From: Triticum aestivum
Lineage: Eukaryota > Streptophyta > Magnoliopsida > Poales > Poaceae
DNA: 64,000 bases
Direction of reading: 5' to 3'
Assembly: GCF_018294505.1 (NCBI RefSeq)
Contig: NC_057810.1
Coordinates: 707,931,859 to 707,995,858, forward strand
The stretch's first letter is position 1. The number at the start of each line of letters is the position of its first letter. Positions 56,446 to 64,000 of the stretch are shown one piece after another. The notes under the pieces are model-generated. The model did no database searches and was not told the origin of the DNA. It worked only from the letters and a program-made list of their open reading frames with translations. Made by a program: the position numbers and the translations under genes.

Positions 56446-56759
56446 GATCTTCTAAAGTGGTTTCAGTTCTGGATTTGTTCTGTTGTGGCGTTTATTTGCG
56501 CTGGTCGCCAACTTTGACAACCAGTATATATGATATGCTGCTTTGTTCCCTATATTTGCACTGGTGGAGAACTTTGATGCCCTGTGGATGTAATATGTGT
56601 AATAGCCGTGATAGCCTAGCATTAGTTGCTTGCTTATTTATTTCCTTGTTGTCTTGTTTATTTGTTTGCTTGTAGTCATTACAGTTCTTTTTTCGCGGTT
56701 TGCTAGTGGCTACAATAACCTATTTTTTAAAAGTAGGCCACAATAACCATGGGCTAATA
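56446..56759 (+). other. 3' flank of the long CACTA gene
   Basis: T-rich, non-coding, with a duplicated GCGCTGG/TTGCACTGGT block (56498-56575). Confidence 0.5.
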
Positions 56760-57560
56760 TTTACTGTAGTGACACTAGGCCTCCTACTGGCCATAGAAAT
56801 AGTGGGCCTTCTACGGGCCATAGAAACAATGGGCCTTCTACGGGCCGTAGAAACAATGGGCCTTCTACGGGTCGTATCATCAATGGGCCTTATACGGGAC
56901 GTATGATCGATTGGCCAAACATGGGCCAAACAGACCGCATTATGGCCGTAAATGGGCTAGAGTTGGAATCGTTCGTTCATGGGCCGACCATAACGGGCCA
57001 TCGTTAATAGGCCGTATTTGATGATGCTATGAAAACGGCCCAACGTATTAACGGACCACAAACGGGCCGACTGTAACCACGGGCTGAATTTGGCCCACAA
57101 GCAAAAAACGACAGTAACGGGCCATAAGTAAACGAATGCTGGAAATGAGCCCAAGAATAAATGGGCTCTGAGAAGGCCGAAAGATAACATGGGCTGGAAA
57201 CGGCCCAACGGAATAATGGGCCGTTAATGGGTATAAAGTGATACACTGTTCATTACGGGCTAGTTTCACCACGGGCCATTAATGGGTGTAAAGTGATACA
57301 CTGTTCATTACGGGCCAGTTTCACCACGGGCCGTTAATAGGCCAAGAGTTACATAAGGCCTCATATGGGCCAAAAGACGTCATGGGCCATACATGAGCCA
57401 GAAGTGAAAACGGGCTGGAATCATATTGGATGGCCCAGATGACACTACTGGGCCTAATTCAGATAGGGCGTAACGGGCCTTGAGTTAGCGGGCTGTAAAT
57501 GGGCTATATGCGAACAGGCCGTTAACAGGATTTCCATGGGACGGCCCGCCACATTTTGAC
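56760..57560 (+). repeat. 3' subterminal repeats rich in GGGCC
   Basis: 29-bp units ATAGAAACAATGGGCCTTCT occur three to four times (56780-56890). A 66-bp unit with GTGATACACTGTTCATTACG is duplicated in tandem (57215-57335). Single ATGGGCC, ACGGGCC or TAATGGGCC motifs fill the rest. ORFs on both strands are repeat by-products. Confidence 0.8.
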
Positions 57561-58007
57561 CAAGTCAAACGGGTCGGCCTTTTCACAGGAATGGGCCTCT
57601 GTTGGGCCGTGCCACATGTCGACGTATCATAAGTGCCTTCCGTCCAATGAGTGGATGACATATGTCCCAACGATGAGCCGACATGTGTTTCCTCCAGCCA
57701 ATGATGATTTTACACATGGAAAATCCCCATTGGTCGGGGCTGTTAACGGGTTATTAGATCTAAAACCCGACCCGATAGCTTAACGGCGTTCCGTTACGAT
57801 GGATGCCACGTGTCGGTCACCCTTGACGAAAGCAATTCTGTGACGTGCGATTTATCGTCATGGAACTGGACACTTCTGTGATGATAATTTTGGTAATGTC
57901 ATGGAACACTTCTACGACAGCACAGGTATGACTATCTTGATTCTGTCATAAAATTGTCATGGATGTACATGCATGACAAAAAACGCGACCTACTGTGACA
58001 AACACGT
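57561..58007 (+). other. CACTA right-end region
   Basis: Non-coding. Includes GGACACTTCTGTGATGATAA at 57868, the partner of the motif at 10314. Confidence 0.6.
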
Positions 58008-58036
58008 ATCATCACGGAAGTGTATTTTTTTTAGTG
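58008..58036 (-). repeat. CACTA right terminal inverted repeat
   Basis: Reverse complement starts CACTAAAAAAAATACACTTC and contains TTCCGTGATG. ACA duplication follows at 58037-58039. Confidence 0.85.
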
Positions 58037-58039
58037 ACA

Positions 58040-58709
58040 TCACTTGCATTATCTTGGCAAGACTGATATCCCTCTTGAGAAGGTCTCGGATGCGGCTCTG
58101 TAATGTCAGCACGTCATTTGCCGGTCCCCAGTCCAGCCCTTTGTTGACCCATGACGCCAGTTGTGGTGGAGGGCTCGGGCGGAACGCTGGAGCAGCCACC
58201 CGCTTTGTACCTCGGGGAGTGGTGATGTAAAACCACTCCCGCTGCCATAAATCAGAAGTCTCCATGAAAGAGCCCTTTGGCCATGGGGCGTCGGCGCCTT
58301 TGCTTATTATAGCGCCTCCGCACTCCGCGTGACGCCCTTCGATCACCCTCGGCCTCACATTGAAGGTCTTGAGCCATAGGCCAAAGTGGGGGGTGATGCG
58401 GAGGAAGGCTTCACACACGACGATAAACGATGAGATATGAAGAACGGAATCCGGAGCTAGATCTTGGAAATCTAGTCCGTAATAGAATATGAGCCCTCTC
58501 ACGAAGGGATCAATGCTAAAACCTAGCCCTCGAAGAAAGTGGGAGGTGAAAATGATGCTCTCGTTAGGTTCGGGAGTGGGGACGACCTTCCCTTGAGCAG
58601 GTAGCCTGTGCGGAATCTCGGCGGTGAGATACCTGGCCTCCCTAAGCTTCCGGGTGTCCTCCTCTGTGACGGAGGAGGCCATCCATCAGCCTTGATTGGA
58701 TCCGGACAT
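58040..58709 (-). pseudogene. antisense gene of element H, first exon
   Basis: ATG at 58709, about 105 bp after TATAAAG. TGA at 58686-58688 near the start (one C-to-T step from Arg, which copies A and C keep). Then a long open stretch: KLREARYLTAEIPHRLPAQG, FLRGLGFSIDPFVRGLIFYY, FIIVCEAFLR-like VVCEAFLRITPHFGLWL, ECGGAIISKG, WFYITTPRGTKRVAAPAF and RDLLKRDISLAKIMQVM. It resembles the domain called 'putative gypsy type transposon' in grasses. It runs through the point where copy A has a stop, and is cut by the CACTA. Confidence 0.7.
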
Positions 58710-58812
58710 GGTCGAAGGACCGAAGAGCTTTTGCTTGAGCCTTGGGTGTTGGAACTCAAGGTGAGGGAGGGGAAGGATCGAACATGGAAAGAAAAGGACG
58801 GGCCTCGGCCCC

Positions 58813-58819
58813 CTTTATA
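58813..58819 (-). promoter_or_regulatory. TATA box of antisense gene, element H
   Basis: Minus-strand TATAAAG, same spacing to the ATG as in C. Confidence 0.65.
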
Positions 58820-59238
58820 AAGAGTATGAATATCAAGCGTCCCCCGCGTGACCGTTTGGGACTTGCCTAAAATCAAAGAGTCGTATTAAACAAACACGGT
58901 TGGGTTACCCATGCAATCCCGTGATAAGGGGGGACATGATCTCTGCTTCGACAAGACGTGCCAGTAAAACCGCCTCACAGCGCGTGTAGTGGCTAGTTAT
59001 GAAAACGGTTTGAATAATGGCTGAATTGTGGCGTCATGCTATAAAAAGCTGTCAGCAGATTAGATTTTTGGAATATTATACTCTCTACGGTGGTATGTGG
59101 AATTTGTTTTGCAGAGCCGGACACGACCCTTGTGTCCTAAACCTTCTATTGAGTATTCGGAGAAGGAACCCGCCTTGCAATGCCGAAGACAGTATGCGTG
59201 CCGGACTCATCGTCATTGAAGCCTGGTTCAGGGGCTAC
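58820..59238 (+). other. pre-3'LTR region of element H
   Basis: Same conserved blocks as in A and C; no gene. Confidence 0.65.
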
Positions 59239-59710
59239 TGAGGGAGTCCTGGATTAAGGGGTCCGCAGACAACCGGACTATATACTTTGTCTGGACTGTT
59301 GGACTATGAAGATACAAGATTGAAGACTTCGTCCCGTGTTCGGATGGGACTCTCCTTTGCGTGGAAAGCAAGCTTGGATATTCGGATATGTAAATTTCCT
59401 TCTCTATAACCGACTCTGTGTAACCCTAGCCCCCTCCAATGTCTATATAAACCGGAGGGTTTAGTCTGTAGGACAACAAAAATCATAATCATAGGCTAGC
59501 TTCTAGGGTTTAGCCTCTACGATCTCGTGGTAGATCAACTCTTGTAATACTCATATCATCAAGATCAATCAAGCAGGAAGTAGGGTATTACCTCCGTCGA
59601 GAGGGCCCGAACCTGGGTAAAACATCGTGTCCCCTGCCTCCTATTACCATTAGCCTTAGACGCACAGTTCAGGACCCCCTACCCGAGATCCGCCGGTTTT
59701 GACACCGACA
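59239..59710 (+). repeat. 3' LTR of element H
   Basis: 472 bp, TGAGGGAGTCC to CACCGACA. Belongs to a subgroup with GGATTAAGGGGTCC where A and C have GGATTAGGGGGTGTCC. Confidence 0.93.
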
Positions 59711-59742
59711 AAGGGCGTGGGTGAAAGGGAAGACTCCTATCC

Positions 59743-59749
59743 CCTTATA
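59743..59749 (-). promoter_or_regulatory. TATA box of antisense gene, element G2
   Basis: Minus-strand TATAAGG. Fourth copy of this box in the window; the gene body was separated from it by H. Confidence 0.6.
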
Positions 59750-60183
59750 AAGGCAGAGAATATCCCGTGCCTCCCCACTTGCCCGATAAAATCTCTTATT
59801 CCCCAAATGCCATGTTCGATGGCACGGTTGGGTTACCCACGTCTATATTAATGAGGATCCCATGATAAGGGGACACGATCTCTGCTTCGACAAGACGTGC
59901 CAATGAAACCGCTTCATGATATGTGCGGTGGCTGGTTGTGAGAAACGGTTCGAATAATGACCAGACCATGGCGTGATGTCATGCCATAAAAAGCTGTCAG
60001 CAGATTGAATTTGTGGAATATTATACTCTCTATGGTGGAATGTGGAATTTGTTTTGCAGAGCCGGACACAATCCCTATGTTCTAAATCTGTTACGAAGTA
60101 TTTGGAGAAGGAACCCACCTTGCAATGCCGAAGATAATATGCGCGTCGGACTCATCGTCGTTGAAGCCTGGTTCAGGGGCTAC
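59750..60183 (+). other. pre-3'LTR region of element G2
   Basis: Conserved family segment, ends GGTTCAGGGGCTAC; no gene. Confidence 0.65.
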
Positions 60184-60629
60184 TGAGGGAGTCCTGGATT
60201 AAGGGGTCCTTGAACAGCCGGACTATATACTTTGGCCGGACTATTGGACTATGAAGATACAAGATTGAAGACTTCGTCCCGTGTCCGTATGGGACTCTCC
60301 TTTGCGTGGAAGGCAAGCTTGGATATTCGGATATGTAGATTTCCTTCTCTGTAACCGACTCTGTGTAACCCTAGCCTCCTCCGGTGTCTATATAAACCGG
60401 AGGGTTTAGTCCGTAGGACAACAACAATCATAATCATAGGCTAGCTTCTAGGGTTTAGCCTCTACGATCTCGTGGTAGATCAACTCTTGTAATACTCATA
60501 TCATCAAGATCAATCAAGCAGGAAGTAGGGTATTACCTCCATCGAGAGGGCCCGAACCTGGGTAAAAAATCATGTACCCTGCCTCCTGTTACCATTAGCC
60601 TTAGACGCCCAGTTCAGGACCCCCTACAC
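60184..60629 (+). repeat. 3' LTR of element G2, cut
   Basis: 446 bp, same subgroup as the H LTR. The last bases (after CCCCCTAC) are replaced by the copia LTR at 60630. Confidence 0.88.
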
Positions 60630-62368
60630 TGTTGGAAATATGCCCTAGAGGCAATAATAAAATGGTTATTATTATATTTCCTTGTTCATGATAATTGTCT
60701 ATTGTTCATGCTATAATTGTATTAACTGGAAACCGTAATACATGTGTGAATACATAGTCCACAACATGTCCCTAGTAAGCCTCTAGTTGACTAGCTCGTT
60801 GATCAATAGATGGTTATGGTTTCCTGACCAAGGACATAGGATGTCATTGATAATGGGATCACATCATTAGGAGAATGATGTGATGGACAAGACCCAATCC
60901 TAAGATCGTATAGATCGTTTGCTAAGAGCTTTTCTAATGTCAAGTATCATTTCCTTAGACCATGAGATTGTGCAACTTCCGGATACCGTAGGAATGCTAT
61001 GGGTGTACCAAACGTTACAACGTAACTGGGTGGCTATAAAGGTGCACTACAGGTATCTCTGAAAATGTCTGTTGGGTTGGCACGAATCGAGACTGGGATT
61101 TGTCACTCCGTATGACGGAGAGGTATCTCTGGGCCCACTCAGTAATGCATCATCATAATGAGCTCGATGTGACTAAGTAGTTAGTCATTGGATCATGCAT
61201 TACGGAACGAGTAAAGTGACTTGCCGGTAACGAGATTGAACGAGGTATTGGGATACCGATGATCGAATCTCGGGCAAGTAACGTACCGATTGACAAAGGG
61301 AATTGTATACGGGATTGCTTGAATCCTCGACATTGTGGTTCATCCGATGAGATCATCGTCGAACATGTGGGAGCCAACATGGGTATCCAGATCCCGCTGT
61401 TGGTTATTGGCCGGAGAGATGTCTCGGTCATGTCTGCATGATTCCCGAACCTGTAGGGTCTACACACTTAAGGTTCGGTGACGCTAGAGTTGTTATGGGA
61501 AATAGTATGTGGTTACCGTAGGTTGTTCGGAGCCCCAGATGAGATCCCGGAGGTGACGAGGAGCTCCGGAATGGTCCGGAGGTGAAGATCGGTATATTGG
61601 ACGAAGGGTATTGGAGTCCGGAATTGTTCCGGGGGTACCAGGTGATGACCAGCGTGCCCGAAAGGGGTTTCGGAGGCCCCGGCAAGTGTTGGGGGGCCTT
61701 ATGGGCCAAGGGGAGGGGGCACATCAGCCCACTAAGGGGCTGAGCGCCCCTCCCACCCCATCTCATGTAACCTCGAGAGGTAGGGGCGCCACCCCTAGGG
61801 AAGCCTCCCCTCCCGGCTTGGGGGCAAGTTTCCTAGGGGGTGGGGGCACCCAAACCTATCTAGGGTTTCCCCTGGCTGCCGCCCGCTCCTCTAGATCCAT
61901 CTAGAGGGGCCGGCCCCCTCTCCCCTTCCCCCTATATATAGTGAGGGGTGGGAGGGCAGCCACACCCTTCCCCTGGTGCAGCCCCTCCCTCCTCCAACAC
62001 TTTCTCCTCCTCCATAGTGCTTAGCGAAGCTCTGCCGGAGAACCACGAGCTCCACCACCACCACGCCGTCGTGCTATCGGAGTTCTCCCTCAACTTCTCC
62101 TCTCCCCTTGCTGGATCAAGAAGGAGGAGATGTCCCCGGTCTGTACGTGTGTTGAACCCGAAGGCGCCGTCCGTTCGGCGCTATATCGGATCTTCCGCGA
62201 TTTGAATCGCCGCGAGTACGACTCCTTCATCCGCATTCTTGCAATGCTTCCGCTTAGAGATCTTCAAAGGTATGAAGATGCACTCCCCTCTCTCTCGTTG
62301 CTAGTCACTCCATAGATTGATCTTGGTGATGTGTAGAAAATTTTGAATTTCTGCTACGTTCCCCAACA
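60630..62368 (+). repeat. 5' LTR of the second copia
   Basis: TGTTGGAAATATG to GTTCCCCAACA, 1739 bp. Aligns in reverse complement with both LTRs of the first copia. Confidence 0.93.
61933..61940 (+). promoter_or_regulatory. TATA box in the second copia LTR
   Basis: TATATATA after a CT/GC-rich stretch, same relative place as 8171-8179 in the first copia. Confidence 0.65.
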
Positions 62369-62369
62369 A

Positions 62370-62381
62370 TGGTATCAAAGC
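62370..62381 (+). promoter_or_regulatory. primer-binding site of the second copia
   Basis: TGGTATCAAAGC, one base after the LTR. It has one difference from TGGTATCAGAGC, complementary to initiator tRNA-Met. Confidence 0.85.
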
Positions 62382-63654
62382 TAGGTCTATGCGTAGTTTC
62401 TATGCACGAGTAGAACACAAGTTGTTGTGGGCGTTGATTTTGTCAATTTACTTGCCACTACTAGTCTTATCTTGATTCGGCGGCATCGTGGGATGAAGCG
62501 GCCCGGACCGACCTTACACGTACGCTTACGTGAGACAGGTTCCACCGACTGACATGCACTAGTTGCATAAGGTGGCTAGCGGGTGTCTGTCTCTCCCACT
62601 TTAGTTGGATCGGATTCGATGAAAAGGGTCCTTATGAAGGGTAAATAGCAATTGGCATATCATGTTGTGGTTTTGGCGTAGGTAAGAAACGTTCTTGCTA
62701 GAAACCTATAGCAGCCACGTAAAAACTTGCAACAATAATTAGAGGAAGTCTAACTTGTTTTTGAAGCACATGTCGTGTGATGTGATATGGCCAAAGGAAG
62801 TGATGAATGAAATATATGTGATGTATGAGATTGATCATGTTCTTGTAATAGGAATCACGACTTGCATGTCGATGAGTATGACAACCGGCAGGAGCCATAG
62901 GAGTTGCCTTAATTCATTGTATGACCTGCGTGTCATTGAATAACACCATGTAATTACTTTACTTCATTGCTAAACCATTAGCCATAGTAGTAGAAGTAAT
63001 AGTTAGAGAGACAACTTCATGAAGACACGATGATGGAGATCATGATGATGGAGACCATGGTGTCATGCTGGTGACGATGATGATCATGGCGCCCCGAAGA
63101 TGGAGATCAAAAGGAGCAAAATGATATTGGCCATATCATGTCACTATTTGATTGCATGAGATGTTTATCATGTTTTTGCATCTTATTTGCTTAGAACGAC
63201 GGTAGCATAAATAAGATGATCCCTCATAAAATTTCAAGAAAGTTTTCCCCCTAACTGTGCACCGTTGCGAAGGTTCATTGTTTCGAAGCACCACGTGATG
63301 ATCGGGTGTGATAGATTCTAATGCTCGCATACAACGGGTGTAAGCCAGATTTACACATGCAAAACACTTAGGTTGACTTGACGAGCCTATCATGTACAGA
63401 CATGGCCTCGGAACACAAGAGACCGAAAGGTCGAACATGAGTCGTATAGCAAATGCGATCAACATGAAGATGTTCACCGATGATGACTAGCCCGTCTCAC
63501 GTGATGATCGGACACAGCCTAGTCGACTCGGATCATGTATCACTTAGATGACTAGAGGGATGTCTATCTAAGTGGGAGTTCATTAAATAATCAGATGAAC
63601 TTAATTATCATGAAACATAGTCAAAAGGTGTTTGCAAATTATGTCGTAGCCTAT
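62382..63654 (+). other. untranslated leader of the second copia
   Basis: No gene. Matches the reverse complement of 6481-7737. Confidence 0.75.
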
Positions 63655-64000
63655 GCTTTAGTTCTACTATTTTAAGATATGTTCCTAGAGAAAATTTAGT
63701 TGAAAGTTGACAGTAGCAATTATGCAGACTGGGTCCGTATACTGAGGATTGTCCTCATTTCTGCACAGAAGGCTTATGTCCTTAATGCACTGCTCGGTGT
63801 GCTGAACCTCGAGCATCGTTTGTGGATGTTGCGAACATCTGACATACACGTTTTGATGAGTACGTGATAGTTCAGTGTGTAATGTTAAACGGTTTAGAAT
63901 TGAGGCACCGAAGACATTTTTGAAACGTCGCAGAACATATGAGATGTTCCAAGAGTTGAAATTAGGATTTTAGGCTCGTGCCCACGTCAAGAGGTATGAG
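63655..64000 (+). pseudogene. copia gag start, decayed
   Basis: Reads (with breaks) the same gag N-terminus as the first copia: a SSNYADWVRILRIVLIS-type segment at about 63712-63765, then AQKAYVLNA. A usable ATG is not visible at the expected place, and stops and small indels follow (for example TAG near 63868 and 63972). The match still extends to the window end (ARAHVKRYE). This element could not make its own gag. Confidence 0.75.

Larger units (their letters stand above)
10247..58036. mobile_element. large CACTA (En/Spm-type) DNA transposon with nested insertions
   Basis: The ends read CACTACAAAAAAT at 10247 and, in reverse complement from 58036, CACTAAAAAAAATAC. Both are followed by a TCCGTGA motif. 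A 3-bp duplication ACA flanks the element (10244-10246 and 58037-58039), the size used by CACTA elements. With one ACA removed, the two flanks join into one alignment with the antisense gene of copy A, which shows that everything between is one insertion. Subtracting copies A and C and the Sirevirus-like element leaves about 22.8 kb. No transposase domain was recognised. Repeat-rich subterminal regions lie at both ends. Confidence 0.9.
58040..59710 (+). mobile_element. gypsy-type element H, right fragment
   Basis: Continues H from 10246 with no loss: first exon of the antisense gene, conserved pre-LTR region and the 3' LTR (59239-59710). AAGGG at 59711-59715 should be its target duplication; the partner lies outside the window. 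Confidence 0.9.
59711..60629 (+). mobile_element. gypsy-type element G2, 3' part
   Basis: Starts directly after the H LTR with the family's antisense promoter region (TATAAGG at 59743), the pre-LTR blocks, and an LTR from 60184 that is cut at 60629 by the second copia. H must therefore have inserted between the TATA box and ATG of the antisense gene of G2. Confidence 0.85.
60630..64000 (+). mobile_element. second Angela/BARE/WIS-like copia element, 5' part
   Basis: Begins TGTTGGAAATATGCCC at 60630 on the plus strand. 1739-bp 5' LTR, primer-binding site, leader and the start of gag; runs out of the window. TACAC at 60625-60629 is the likely target duplication. Same group as the element at 745-9461, in opposite orientation. 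Confidence 0.93.

Noticed and set aside
56700..57272. Frames with repeated LLRAIETMGLLRAVETMG
   Set aside because: Translation of 29-bp subterminal repeats; open on both strands and without gene context.

Overview
The window is a pile of nested transposable elements and contains no ordinary chromosomal gene that I can defend. Its elements point to a Triticeae grass (wheat, Aegilops or a close relative). They include BARE/WIS/Angela-type copia LTRs, a very large CACTA transposon, a Sirevirus-like copia derivative, Stowaway and Tourist MITEs, and a gypsy-type family whose LTR begins TGAGGGAGTCC and ends CACCGACA. This is typical of intergenic DNA in a large cereal genome.

Layout by order of insertion. 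The oldest layer is a gypsy-type element (G2, 59711-60629). A second copy of the same family (H) was inserted into it. H survives in three pieces: 1-744, 9467-10246 and 58040-59710. Two elements later split H. An Angela/BARE-like copia lies on the minus strand (745-9461, two 1711-bp LTRs, target duplication ATCCG/GTCCG). A CACTA element of about 47.8 kb spans 10247-58036, with target duplication ACA on both sides, and the H sequence is continuous across it. A second Angela/WIS-like copia (60630 to the window end, plus strand) interrupts the 3' LTR of G2.

Inside the CACTA are two more gypsy-type copies: A (11327-20436, duplication ACCCC) and C (48019-55312, duplication GTACC). A small terminal-inverted-repeat element (35461-44473) is itself split by a Sirevirus-like element (35745-44306, duplication GCGGC). 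There are also several MITEs. The CACTA's own sequence, about 22.8 kb, holds four gene-like units: a short plus-strand gene (23733-24519), a degenerate minus-strand multi-exon gene containing a B3-domain-like exon (25829-28266), a second minus-strand unit with a related promoter (about 30700-31234), and a long plus-strand multi-exon gene (about 34890-56445) built from repeated exon modules. I found no CACTA transposase, so this copy looks non-autonomous and may carry captured host sequence.

The gypsy-type family codes only for gag plus a retropepsin-like domain on the LTR-sense strand. The opposite strand carries an intron-containing gene with its own conserved TATA box, seen in four copies here. 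No reverse transcriptase or integrase is present. The Sirevirus-like element also lacks pol, but it keeps gag and a downstream ORF that appears to have its own TATA box and a 5'-UTR intron. Nearly all reading frames are broken by stops or frameshifts. There is a run of N at 46586-46800.
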